DNA of 45,854 nt from NCBI GenBank assembly GCA_020442185.1, contig JAGRKS010000150.1, forward strand, positions 1 to 45,854, read 5' to 3'. Made by a program: the position numbers and the translations under genes. The DNA comes from Hyphomicrobiaceae bacterium. GTDB taxonomy: Bacteria > Pseudomonadota > Alphaproteobacteria > Rhizobiales > Hyphomicrobiaceae. The notes beneath the pieces are model-generated. The model was not told the origin of the DNA, did not search any database, and saw nothing but the letters and a program-made list of their open reading frames with translations. Of this stretch, positions 34,601 to 42,900 are shown piece after piece. Each line of letters begins with the position of its first letter. The stretch's first letter is position 1.

Positions 34601-34818
34601 TAGCTCCGCGTTTCATTGCCGAGCGCGTCGAGACGGGCCAGCATCTCGCCGAGCGCGTCCGTCTGGCGCTGCTCGGAATGCGCGATCTGGCTCGCGATCT
34701 GCTCCAGCAGGCCTTTGAGGTCTTCGGCGGCGCAAACGGTTGCACGCTCGTCCGTCTGCTGGCCTTTGGCACCGCCCGGCGGCGTACCCCCGAAATCGTT
34801 CGACATGCTGTTCCCCAT
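31615..34818 (-). CDS. PodJ-like polarity / localisation protein with C-terminal Sel1 repeats
   Basis: 1067 residues, close to the 974 of Caulobacter PodJ. Residues 1-560 are polar, rich in Ala/Glu/Asp/Arg with long coiled-coil stretches (for example around 40-110 and 210-420). A single membrane helix at about 616-636 (LLVTALVLLVAIPGLMLL) is followed by a Pro/Thr/Ala-rich periplasmic linker and by Sel1-type repeats from about 859 to 1010 (AEFEVGARFAEGKGI, SQYRLATLYERGLGV, SQFNLAVLYEGGLGV). This cytosolic coiled coil, helix and periplasmic Sel1 order is the PodJ plan, in which the protein marks a cell pole and recruits other factors. Starts at ATG 34818 and 34806 are both possible. A candidate CtrA site lies about 150-165 bases upstream. 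Confidence 0.75.
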   Translation of the reverse strand: MGNSMSNDFGGTPPGGAKGQQTDERATVCAAEDLKGLLEQIASQIAHSEQRQTDALGEMLARLDALGNETRSYKSKIPAEFLPAFERIEDGVALLADRIAATREAHAAQADVSTGIREATGAGPGGNPQQADTQTANADTVLPLDDASWDVEAADALYQHYESGAAGFSGPMPDPDSNDERAEAWSPESAARADAAARGYPVEPEWLDRRFADIAQLIEQQVSRIEPDRSLTGLGERFEQLEHRFSSALDAVANRSDAVGLGQLENHLSELARQFDDTRLQLDRLDGIEQTLAAVVDRLTDPRIDDFLARGNSGETDLEPMISAAVEQIASRLKTGGEAAAPDFAGLADAAAERVATRFADIAQPEASSDDMNVVRQLLEQFINERREGDEHTAAMLDTMQQAMIRVLDRVDAMEQSSQRSSPQEYVREQVRFGVEGAAGAATGAHKAADAAEALAHQARTKVGGHETARSSEPMSTGEAEDESSDRPFAAAARDAAREGFASSNTYRPAQDRAPVGASIERLRQDFIADAQRAKQKAAAAAAASAASGEIGESVQPAADQMPPRRPRAPIMEAASAGVPLGKPRLAETEPASKGKLGNSAAAGSGLQRLMGGRAPSRKLLVTALVLLVAIPGLMLLVQKKNARQIAAPNASQIETPANPAAGFAKGEAIATTPDAQPTASEPGTEDQGVPMRPPAAGTLQDTMNEAPEPAGENLKEGPAPQTNFHSSGAAPSQTAPAIAPQRAALTSTDGIPHGIAVVQPSKRPTPEQIMRLRQRQSMAEMSSRLGAAQVGATPAALIPEFMRNGIGAVGPAEPHAGTSRSGAVAPSIAALPSPNPAISTSRALDLPPATVGPLSLRMAAAKGDPSAEFEVGARFAEGKGIDQSFEQASRWYKKSATQGFVQSQYRLATLYERGLGVKQDMNRAKVWYQRAANGGNVKAMHNLAVLSAGRTAKTPDYQTAAKYFEAAAERGLADSQFNLAVLYEGGLGVGRDMVAAYKWFAIAAKSGDEEAIRRTKELEREFGPKDLAAAQREVSRFRAKATDRLANDALAAGEDWKKRAQANGEI

Positions 34819-35326
34819 CGCCAGCCGTTTTTATCGCCATGACGGAGCGGCGGCTCCCGAGGGGAGTTGGAGCGGGGCGACCCGCTACGAAAATGCCGCG
34901 TCATGAACGTTGCCGGTTCGGACGCGACACAAGCCAAGAACCACCGTGGACGAAGCTGGCAGCGGCCGGTAAATGTTCGGTTAAGTGTTGCCCCACGATC
35001 GGTGGGAGCCCCCAAATCCTGGCATTTCGGGCTTGTCTGAGGGTTTTGAGACAACCATTTGACGGGTCTGGGTTGCCGCCGGGACCGCTGGCATTGCGGT
35101 GATTCGCATCACTGTGGTCTTCCGCTCGCTGGGCTGGCGTGCGAACAGTCGCCATGCGAGGTTTCGGCCTCGGTGATCGAGCGGCAGGAAATGGAGCTGC
35201 AACTGAACCCGGATGTCGCATCGGAACCTGGTTTCGATGGCGCATCCGGCATCGCGTTCAGACATCCGGTCCTGACACCCGGTTGCACCAGCATGGGACC
35301 GTCGTTCGGTAACGTTGGAGGTAGGC
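34819..35326. other. Divergent intergenic region between the PodJ-like gene and a small exported-protein gene
   Basis: 508 bp. It contains the candidate CtrA box at 34969-34984, a short perfect dyad GTGAT-tcgc-ATCAC near 35098-35112 containing a GATTC (CcrM-type GANTC) site, and the ribosome binding site GGAGGT before 35327. An open frame 35059-35340 reads as Cys/Gly-rich sequence without family features and is not called. Confidence 0.45.
34969..34984 (-). promoter_or_regulatory. Candidate CtrA-binding site upstream of the PodJ-like gene
   Basis: On the minus strand the sequence reads TTAA, seven bases (CCGAACA), then TTTAC. The CtrA consensus is TTAA-N7-TTAAC, so there is one mismatch. TTAA elements are rare in this GC-rich DNA, and polarity genes are cell-cycle controlled in Caulobacter and relatives. 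The position, 151-166 bases before the start codon, is plausible. Confidence 0.4.
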
Positions 35327-35857
35327 ATGACGAGCAATAGGCAGGGTAAGGCCTCGGCGACGGGCAAGGTGGTCGTCGCGTTCGCGGGCATGGCATTCGC
35401 CGTTATGGCGGTCGTCGCCTCGACAGCGACAGCGCAGGAGCCTGTCCCCCGCTTCCAGATGAAGCCGACCGACGACGGCTTCGTGCGCCTCGACACGCAG
35501 ACCGGGGCGGTCTCGCTCTGCGCTCGCGCCAATGGCGATTGGGCGTGTCGTGCGATGGCCGACGACCAGAAGACGTTGCAGGACAAGATCGCCCGGCTCG
35601 AGGACGAGAACCGCTCTCTGCGTGAAGAGAACCGACGCCTCGAGGACGTCATGGGGCTCAACCCTGGCAGTCCGGACGCCAAACCCGGCGGACCTGATGG
35701 GGCGCCGGGAGCGCCAGGCAACAAGTTCTCGATCCCGAGCGAGAAGGACATCGACAAGGCGTTCGACTATTTCGAGGGCATGCTGAAGAAATTCCGCGAG
35801 CGCCTCGAAAAGCTGGAAGAGCCCGCCAAGAAGAAGAACGAGGGCGTGCCGTTGTGA
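35327..35857 (+). CDS. Exported coiled-coil protein of unknown function
   Basis: 176 residues. ATG 35327 has GGAGGT six bases upstream. A signal peptide (VVVAFAGMAFAVMAVVASTATA, cut probably after ATAQ near residue 36) is followed by a small domain with two cysteines (SLCARANGDWACRAM, about 62-76), a leucine/glutamate heptad coiled coil (about 82-108), a short collagen-like Gly/Pro stretch (GGPDGAPGAPG), and a second charged coiled coil (about 140-168). I do not recognise the family, although the small domain with W-x-C looks conserved. The GTGA overlap with yjbQ (35854-35857) shows translational coupling to a cytosolic enzyme, which is unexpected for an exported protein. Confidence 0.75.
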   Translation: MTSNRQGKASATGKVVVAFAGMAFAVMAVVASTATAQEPVPRFQMKPTDDGFVRLDTQTGAVSLCARANGDWACRAMADDQKTLQDKIARLEDENRSLREENRRLEDVMGLNPGSPDAKPGGPDGAPGAPGNKFSIPSEKDIDKAFDYFEGMLKKFRERLEKLEEPAKKKNEGVPL

Positions 35858-36366
35858 GGCCTGGGGCGGCAACGCGCAACGCCGTCAGGGCGGAGGTGCT
35901 CGGCGCCCTCGCCGGTGGTGCGCGGCCGATCCGTCAGCACTCGGCGACGCTCGTTGTCGAGACCCGCGGCGCCGGCTTTTACGATGTGACGGCGGATATC
36001 GCCCGCTGGCTCCAGGACATTGGCGCAAACGAAGGGGTTGTGACGCTCTTCATTCGTCATACCTCGGCATCACTGGTGATCCAGGAGAATGCAGACCCCG
36101 ATGTGCGGCGCGATCTTGCCGACGCGCTCGCCCGGCTCGCGCCCGAAGGAGCGGGCTACCGTCACACCATGGAAGGTCCGGACGACATGCCGGCGCATAT
36201 CAAGTCGATGGTGACGCCGGTCTCGATTGCCATTCCCCTGCTCGACGGCGCCATGCGGCTCGGCACGTGGCAGGGGATTTTCGTGGTCGAGCACCGGAGC
36301 GCACGATGCGTGCGCGAGGTCGCACTGAATTATACGGGCAGCGACAATCGAGGCAGCGAAAATTGA
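35854..36366 (+). CDS. yjbQ: YjbQ / UPF0047 family protein (secondary thiamine-phosphate synthase-like)
   Basis: 170 residues from GTG 35854, about 25-30 longer at the N-terminus than most family members (about 140). RHTSASLVIQENADPDV near 68, YRHTMEGPDDMPAHIKSM near 106 and GTWQGIFVVEHR near 140 are the family signatures; the histidines of HTSAS, HTMEG and EHR sit at the trimer metal site. E. coli YjbQ can supply weak thiamine-phosphate synthase activity, but the real function is not settled. The GTG overlaps the stop of the exported coiled-coil gene. The gene converges on the symporter gene with a 79-base gap. Confidence 0.9.
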   Translation: MRPGAATRNAVRAEVLGALAGGARPIRQHSATLVVETRGAGFYDVTADIARWLQDIGANEGVVTLFIRHTSASLVIQENADPDVRRDLADALARLAPEGAGYRHTMEGPDDMPAHIKSMVTPVSIAIPLLDGAMRLGTWQGIFVVEHRSARCVREVALNYTGSDNRGSEN

Positions 36367-36445
36367 CATCCCGGCCGACCGTGCGCGGCGATGTGAGGCC
36401 CGGCTCCCACGCCCGCCCGGCCCCCAGTTCTGTAAGAACGGTCGT

Positions 36446-38284
36446 CTAGGCCGCACTGCGCCGCTGCTTCAAGCGCAGCCGCTGCATTTCCCGGTCATAT
36501 AGGATCTCGCCACCCGGCACCCGGATGTCGCGCACGAGCTCCAGCGCGTGACGGCTCGGCGCTGGGGTCAGAGCGGATACAACCATCGCGACAATCGTGC
36601 CGAGCGGTATCCCTGCCGCCGCGGCGAGCGGCCCCGCGATCGGCAGCAGTCCAACCTCCCCGCCAACGATCGATCCGACGGCGACGGCGAAGCCGACGGC
36701 CATGCCTGCCGCCGCGCCATAGCCGTTCGACCGCTTCCACCATATTGAAAGGACGAGGACCGGAAACGACGTCGCCGCCGTGATGACCAGCGCCCAATGC
36801 AGCAGCTTCAAAGGGTCGGTCGGAGCCAGAAGCGATACACCGGCGCCGCCCGCGATGACGACGGCGAGCAGAACGCGGGCCAACAGCAGACGAAGCGTAT
36901 CGCTCGGCGGTTCCCACGTCAGTCCGCCGACGACATCCTCGGCGATCAGGTTGGCAAGGCCGTTCGCCGCGGCGCCGGCCCCCGTCAGCGATGCTGCGAC
37001 GACCGCCGCGGCGACGAGATAGATCAGCGTATGCGGCAGCGATTGCGAGACCGGCAACGCCAGCAGGACGAAATCCCTGCTGTAGGCGGTACCGAGGATG
37101 CCCGCGGGGTCCATCGTGTCGCTCGTCTGGACCAGTCCGGCGGACTTCAGCCGCACCAGCCAGTCGGGCAACGCTGTCAGATTTTCCTGCAACGCCAGAT
37201 CCATGAGCGGCGCCCGGAGAAATGCTGCAACCGACGTCATCGTCAAAAACAAGAGGCCGAAGAACAGCGTTGCCCAGCCGAGCGACTTGCGCGCGTCGTA
37301 GACGCCCGGCGTCGCGGAGACCCGCGGCAGCAGCCAAGGCGCCGAGGCAAATCCCGCCATCACGGTCAAGACGGTGACGACGAACGCGCCCGGCCCGACG
37401 GTTGCAAACGGGCTGACGAAACGCTTCATCATCGTGACGTAGCCGTCGCCCGGCAGCACCATCGCGAACGGCGATGCCAGCGCATCCGGCATCGCGAGCG
37501 CGGCTTCTTCGCGGATCAGGGAGCGCACGATCGGTCCGTAGCTCAACTGCGGGATCGGGATCTTGGTCATCAGCAGGGCGACGATCGCCACCGCCACGAT
37601 GATCGTGATCAACACCGCGATCGCTTGGGCGGCGCTGGACCAGGACAGCGAGCGCAACCCGCCGGGCACTGTTGCCAGCAGCACGCAGACCGAGAGCAGA
37701 GCAAGCATCGGCGGCACCGGTGCGCCCGAAAGCCAGGACGCGAACCGGGCGCCGATCAACAGTTCCGCTGATATGATCAGCAGCATCGGCACCGCGATGA
37801 CACCCGCCGCCAGCAGCCGCAGTGCGCGGCTTTCAAAACGGCGGCCAAGATAGGTCGGCAGCGTATAGGCTCCGAACTTGCGCAGGAACGGCGCGAGAAG
37901 AACGGCCATGACGACGAAGCCAGCAAGACCGCCGATCATGAAGGCGAGCCCGTCGAAGCCAGCGACGAACAGGACGCCCGTCAACGCGGCGAGACCGCTG
38001 GCGCCGAGCGCCGAAACGGCCAGGATTAGACCGGTATAGACCGATGGAACACGACGGCCTGCCGCGAAGTAGTCGAGCGAGTGCGATGTGGACGCCAAGA
38101 CGGCTATCGTGCTGTAGAGCGCGATCGGGCCGAGCAGCATCGTCCATCGGAGCGTCGCGTCGGACATGCCGAGGTTCTCGAAGATGATCGCGAGCACCAC
38201 AAGCGCCGCAAGCGAGCTCGTGAAAATGCCGAAATACGTGCCGAGGCGTGGATTGACCTGGCGGGTGCGAGCCGAGATTGTCAT
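36446..38284 (-). CDS. Large subunit of a Na+/solute symporter (SSF family, VC_2705/ActP-like)
   Basis: 612 residues with about thirteen hydrophobic helices of the LeuT-type SSS fold. YFAAGRRVPSVYTGLILAVSALGASG near residue 71 matches the family's helix 2, LSWSSAAQAIAVLI near 215 its helix 6 sequence, and GAGAAANGLANLIAEDV near 427 the Na+-binding region near helix 8. It belongs to the subfamily found with a DUF4212 small subunit (TIGR03648), related to acetate permease ActP. It takes up small carboxylates by Na+ coupling. The partner gene lies upstream on the same strand but 231 bases away, farther than usual. The ribosome binding site before ATG 38284 is weak. Confidence 0.88.
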   Translation of the reverse strand: MTISARTRQVNPRLGTYFGIFTSSLAALVVLAIIFENLGMSDATLRWTMLLGPIALYSTIAVLASTSHSLDYFAAGRRVPSVYTGLILAVSALGASGLAALTGVLFVAGFDGLAFMIGGLAGFVVMAVLLAPFLRKFGAYTLPTYLGRRFESRALRLLAAGVIAVPMLLIISAELLIGARFASWLSGAPVPPMLALLSVCVLLATVPGGLRSLSWSSAAQAIAVLITIIVAVAIVALLMTKIPIPQLSYGPIVRSLIREEAALAMPDALASPFAMVLPGDGYVTMMKRFVSPFATVGPGAFVVTVLTVMAGFASAPWLLPRVSATPGVYDARKSLGWATLFFGLLFLTMTSVAAFLRAPLMDLALQENLTALPDWLVRLKSAGLVQTSDTMDPAGILGTAYSRDFVLLALPVSQSLPHTLIYLVAAAVVAASLTGAGAAANGLANLIAEDVVGGLTWEPPSDTLRLLLARVLLAVVIAGGAGVSLLAPTDPLKLLHWALVITAATSFPVLVLSIWWKRSNGYGAAAGMAVGFAVAVGSIVGGEVGLLPIAGPLAAAAGIPLGTIVAMVVSALTPAPSRHALELVRDIRVPGGEILYDREMQRLRLKQRRSAA

Positions 38285-38323
38285 CGGATACTCTGTACGG
38301 CGAACGGGTATGGGTATTTGTTA

Positions 38324-38356
38324 GCGCCAACCGGGGCGCCAACCGGGGCACCGGTT
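38324..38356. repeat. 12-bp tandem repeat with dyad between the symporter subunits
   Basis: GCGCCAACCGGG occurs twice back to back (38324-38335, 38336-38347), and the second copy runs into the dyad AACCGG-GGCA-CCGGTT (38341-38356). It lies in the 231-bp gap between the DUF4212 and symporter genes. The gap has no other open frame of interest. Confidence 0.65.
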
Positions 38357-38515
38357 CCGGCAGACGTCACCGCCGCAAGGTTTCGGTTGGGGCATGCGTT
38401 AAGGCTGTACGCAGCAAGCGCGCGAACATCGCCGTTCGGTGCCGTGCGCCGATAAGCCATTGGCCAGCGCTTGGTGCCAATCGATCGCCCGTTCGACGCG
38501 AACCACGGCACGCCG

Positions 38516-38776
38516 TCAGGTATCCTCATGCGCGCCATGCCAGTGATCGATTGCGTCCTGACGATTGACGAAGCTCGCGACGGTGGCGAGCGCGATGACG
38601 AAGATGCCGTGCGAAACCAGCAGGAATCCGATCGGGAAGCCGATGAACCGCTCGACATTCAACGGCTCGTGGTAGAGCGGCAGGATGATGAGCACCGTCA
38701 GAAACGGAATGAGGCTAGCCGCCATCTGAAGTTTGGTATGCCGCCAATAGGGCTTTCGCTCTTTCCGTTCGATCAT
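38516..38776 (-). CDS. DUF4212 small subunit of the Na+/solute symporter
   Basis: 86 residues. The head YWRHTKLQM is the family hallmark (TIGR03647), followed by a helix (about 18-35, AASLIPFLTVLIILPLY), a short loop, GFPIGFLLVSHGIFVIALATVASFV as the second helix (about 46-70), and the charged tail NRQDAIDHWHGAHED. These small proteins always accompany the large SSF symporter and probably assemble with it in the inner membrane. It is on the same strand and upstream of the large subunit, so they likely share a transcript in spite of the wide gap. Divergent from the response-regulator gene across 391 bp. Confidence 0.92.
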   Translation of the reverse strand: MIERKERKPYWRHTKLQMAASLIPFLTVLIILPLYHEPLNVERFIGFPIGFLLVSHGIFVIALATVASFVNRQDAIDHWHGAHEDT

Positions 38777-39167
38777 CGCCGCCTGCTCTTTTTCTCTCGA
38801 GTTGCCGTGAAGGTTAAGATGCCGGACGGTCGAAGGAAAGCGATAGGTGACGGACTGGCGTTCAATCGCCTGGGCCGCAATTGTTCAGCACAAAAGCCGG
38901 GCTTTCCCACTCGCTCGCCGTCACCACAGAGATTATTGGCGATGCAACTTGGTGCGTCGTGATCGCGACGGGCGCCTCAGGTACACCAAACGCCACGAGG
39001 CTCTGCTTGCAACATGATGCAAGGTCTTGCTTATATTTGCTCTTGTGTCAGAAGTGCGACGCTCGGTCGCAACGGCGACGCGAGCTGGCCGCGTCGCCAA
39101 AAACAGCTTTCATTGCCAACGGTGTGCGGCAGGCGCCGCAGAACGCCGGACCGCCAGGGGAGGTATT
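38777..39167. other. Divergent control region between symporter and response regulator genes
   Basis: 391 bp without a gene on either strand. It carries the dyad CTTGCA-acatga-TGCAAG (39006-39023), an AT-rich TATATT (39032-39037) that is the best -10 candidate for the regulator gene, and GGGGAGGT as its ribosome binding site (39157-39164). It is the natural place for the regulator to act on the symporter operon. Confidence 0.5.
39006..39037 (+). promoter_or_regulatory. Candidate operator dyad and -10 element
   Basis: A perfect 6-bp dyad (CTTGCA and TGCAAG, six-base spacer, 39006-39023) overlaps a possible -35 (TTGCAA, 39007-39012) and precedes TATATT (39032-39037) at 19 bases, slightly long. 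A LuxR-family dimer could bind such a dyad. Confidence 0.35.
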
Positions 39168-39827
39168 ATGCTGACCTATCGCATCGTCATCGTCGATGAT
39201 CACCCGTTGTTTCGCGGCGCGCTCCGGCAGGCGCTGTCGGCCACGCTCGAGAACTCGGAGATTGTCGAGGCCGGATCAATGGACGAGTTGACGGCGCGCC
39301 TGGCGGACGGCTTGGAAGTGGATCTGATCCTCCTCGACCTCACCATGCCGGGTGTGCAGGGGCTGTCCGGTCTGGTTTTTTTACGCGGTCAGCACCCCGA
39401 AATACCGGTCATGGTGGTTTCGGCAAACGACGATCCGGTCACGATCCGCCGTTGCATGGACTGCGGTGCGTCGGGGTTCGTACCTAAATCTCAACCGGTC
39501 GACGATATTCGCGGCGCGGTGCGAAGCGTCCTCGACGGCGACGTGTGGACACCGCCCGGCGTCGACCTTTCGAGCAGTGGCGATACCGAGACGAGCGCGT
39601 TGCTGTCGCGGCTTTCGTCGCTGACACCGCAACAGATCCGCGTACTCATGATGCTGGGCGAGGGCCTTTTGAACAAGCAGATCGCCTACAAGCTCGGGGT
39701 CTCGGAGGCGACGATCAAGGCGCACGTCTCGGCCATTCTCCAGAAGCTCGGTGTCGACAGCCGCACGCAAGCCGTGATCGCGGTCAACAAGATCGACGGC
39801 ACGTCCTGGCAGAAGGCCGTCGAATAG
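39168..39827 (+). CDS. LuxR/NarL-family response regulator, CrbR/ErdR-like
   Basis: 219 residues, ATG 39168 with GGGGAGGT upstream; the longer open frame to 39027 has no support. The receiver domain has Asp10-Asp11, the phosphoacceptor Asp57 in ILLDLTMPG, and Lys107 in GFVPKS. The C-terminal LuxR helix-turn-helix spans about 152-196 (LTPQQIRVL, NKQIAYKLGVSEATIKAHV). It lies between the symporter genes (divergent) and the kinase with a transporter domain (convergent, 129 bases between stops). That set corresponds to CrbS/CrbR of Vibrio and MxtR/ErdR of Pseudomonas, which control acetate use genes such as acs and actP. The function here is inferred from that layout. Confidence 0.9.
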   Translation: MLTYRIVIVDDHPLFRGALRQALSATLENSEIVEAGSMDELTARLADGLEVDLILLDLTMPGVQGLSGLVFLRGQHPEIPVMVVSANDDPVTIRRCMDCGASGFVPKSQPVDDIRGAVRSVLDGDVWTPPGVDLSSSGDTETSALLSRLSSLTPQQIRVLMMLGEGLLNKQIAYKLGVSEATIKAHVSAILQKLGVDSRTQAVIAVNKIDGTSWQKAVE

Positions 39828-39956
39828 CCAGCCGCGCGGCACGTGGCCCTCTGCCCTGCTGGAGACGGTCGATCGGATCGAAAGCCAGAAATTTCGCGTG
39901 CCCTCGTGCTGGGCATGAGCGGAGGCAAGGGACCGGCCAGCGTTCCGTCCTGGTGG

Positions 39957-42900
39957 CTATTCGGCTGCGGCCGATCGAGAGATCGTCACCTTGTTCAGGA
40001 TCGCGCGCAGGGCTGCTGCCTTGAGTGGCTTTCTCAGCATCGGTAGATCGTGGGATCGCACTTCGCGCTGCACTTCGAGGGAATGATCTGCCGTGATGAT
40101 GACGGCTGTAACCTGCCGGTTCAGCGCCTTGCGGATGCGCAGGACGGCATCGACGCCGGTGCCGTTGTCGAGATGGTAATCGGCGAGGATGATATCGGGT
40201 TTCTCGCCGGCGGCCGCGACGACATCGAGCGCATTCGCGATGCTGCTGGCGGTCTTCACCGCGCAGCCCCAGCCGCTCAACAGCGCCTCCATGCCCGAGA
40301 CGACGGCGGGCTCGTTGTCGATGCATAGCACGTTGAGGCCGGAGAGGACCCCGATGGTCGCCGGCGGCGGGGCGATGGTCGACGGCACGGTTTGAGGTGG
40401 GGCATAGGGGATGCGCACCGAAAAGGTAGAGCCGCGCCGGGGCAACGTGTCGACGCCGATCGGGTGCTCGAGAACCCGGCCGATGCGCTCGACGATGCTG
40501 AGCCCGAGGCCGAGCCCGCGAACGTTGCTGCCAGGGCCCTCGAGGCGCTGGAATTCCTTGAAGATGACTTCCTTCTTGTCGTGAGGAATACCCGGCCCCG
40601 TGTCGGAGACCTGGACGATGACCGTGTTGTCAGCTTTGCGCGCGCCGAGCAGAACACCGCCCGAACGCGTATACTTGATGGCATTCGACACGAGGTTCTG
40701 CAGGATGCGGCGCAGAAGCCGGCGGTCGGAACGGACCCATAGGCCCGATCGGAATGTGCGCAGGTTCAACGCCTTCTCGCGCGCCATCGGCTCGAATTCC
40801 AATGCCAGCTGATCGAAGATTTCGGACAGCGGGAATTCGGTGATCTCGGGGTCCAAGCGGCCGGCGTCGATCCTCGATATTTCGATCAGCGCCGAAAAAA
40901 TCTCTTCCACCGCCGAGAGCGACGCGTCGACGTTGCGTGCCAGCACGGCGTCGGCGGAGGCGAGCGGCCGTTCGCGCAGGCTCGTGGCGTAGAGGCGGGC
41001 GGCATTTAGCGGCTGCAGGATGTCGTGGCTCGCGGCAGCGAGAAAACGTGTCTTGTCGAGGTTCGCCTCGTCCGCATGTGCCTTGGCGACGGCTAGCGCG
41101 GCGTTGACCTCGAGCAGTTCGGCCGTCCGCTCGCGAACACGCCGCTCAAGTGTTTCGTTGGCACGGGCCAGCGCATTCGCCGCCGCGACACGATCCGTGA
41201 TGTCGGAGAACGTCGCGACGATGCCGCCCTGCGGCATGGCGCTGGTGCGGACTTCGATGTGGCGTGCGCCCTGAAGGAGGCGCTCCTGGAACGTTTCCTT
41301 GCGGACGGCGAGCTTGTAGAGCCGCGCTTCGATCAGCTCGTCGATCTGGCCTTCGCCGAAATCACCGCGTTCGGCGAGAACCCGCAGGATGCGGTCCAGC
41401 GGCGTGCCGACGCGGCCGAGTTCTGCCGGAATATCGAGTAATTCACGAAACTGCCGGTTCCAGCAGATGAGGCGCATGTCCTTGTCGAAAACGCTGAGGC
41501 CATGACGCACCTGATCGAGGGCCGATTGCAGCAGGTCGCGGTTGTACTGCAGGGCTTCCGACGCATCGTCCAGCAGCTTGATGGCCGATTGTCCGGTGAC
41601 GCTGCCGCGCCTGAGCAGTAGCGACAGCACGAGCCGTGCTGAAGCCGAGCCGATCGCGCTCGACAACAGGTGTTCGGCAAAGCGGATCGCCTGAATATCG
41701 GCTTCGGCATCGCGTACCGCCGAAGAGCCGCGGCTTGCGATGTATTCCCCGAACGACCGCGCCGCCCGGTCGCTGCCGACATAGCGCCCGACCGATGCCT
41801 CCAGGTCTTTCATCGTGATGGTGGTGCGCCAGAGGCGAAAGGTGGGCGCGCCGGGCAGGGGGCGAACCGGCTCGTCCTGTACGAACAGCTGTGCCTGCAG
41901 CCGCTCGATCGGCTCCGGTGCGCGCAGCATCGATACCGTGATGTAGGTAACGAGGTTGATCGACAGGCTCCAGAGGACGCCATGTGTCAGCGGCTCGAAC
42001 TGGAAATAGAACAATGCCTGTGGCCGGAGAAGGCCGAGGCCGAACGGTCCGTCGACGAGGATCGACTGCGCCAACCACTCCGACTGGACGAGCCATGGCA
42101 GCACCAGGGTGTAGGCCCACACCGCCGAGCCCGCCAGGATGCCGGCCATGGCGCCACGCGCCGTACCGTTGCGCCACCACAGGCCGATGAAGAACGCCGG
42201 GGCAAACTGCGCGATCGCTGCAAAAGCCAGCAGGCCAATCGCCGCCAGCCCGTGCGATCGGCCGACGGTCGTGTAGACGAAATATCCGAGCAGCAGCAGC
42301 ACGGCGATCGCCAACCGGCGGATCAGCACCAGCGTGCTCGCCATATCCATCTGTTGGGCCGCTTCCGCGGAATCCTGACGCAGCAACAGCGGGACCACCA
42401 GCCCATTGCAGATCATGATGGCGAGCGCGACGGATTCGACGATCACCATCGCCGTCGCGGCCGACAACCCGCCGATGAACGCGATCAGCGTCATCAATTT
42501 GTTGTCGGCGAGCATCGGCAGGGTCAGCACGAAGAAATCCGGATCGCTTTCGCCCGGGCGAAAACTCATGAGGCCGGCAGCGGCGATCGGTACGACGAAG
42601 ATGTTGATCAAGACGAGATAGAGGGGGAACAGCCAGCGCGCGCGCCGAACCTCGGTCTCCGAGTTGTTCTCGACGACGGCGACATGGAATTGGCGGGGCA
42701 GCAGAACAACGCAAACGAAACTCAGGATCGTCACAGACAGCCAGGTGCCGCCGTTGAGACCCTGGGAAAATGTCTTGTTGACGAGTTCGTTCTGGTAGGC
42801 CTGCGCGATGAAATCGGCCGGGCCCCCGTAGACGCTGAAAACCGTGAAGAGGCCGACGGCGCAGAAGGCTACGAGCTTCACGACGGATTCGGCCGAAATC

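Noticed and set aside
35059..35340. Possible small plus-strand gene of 93 residues before the exported coiled-coil gene
   Set aside because: No ribosome binding site, Cys/Gly-rich composition and overlap with the start of the next gene; probably chance.
39001..39023. Sigma-54 promoter (GG-N10-GC) before the response regulator
   Set aside because: The GG and TTGC elements are two bases too close to each other.
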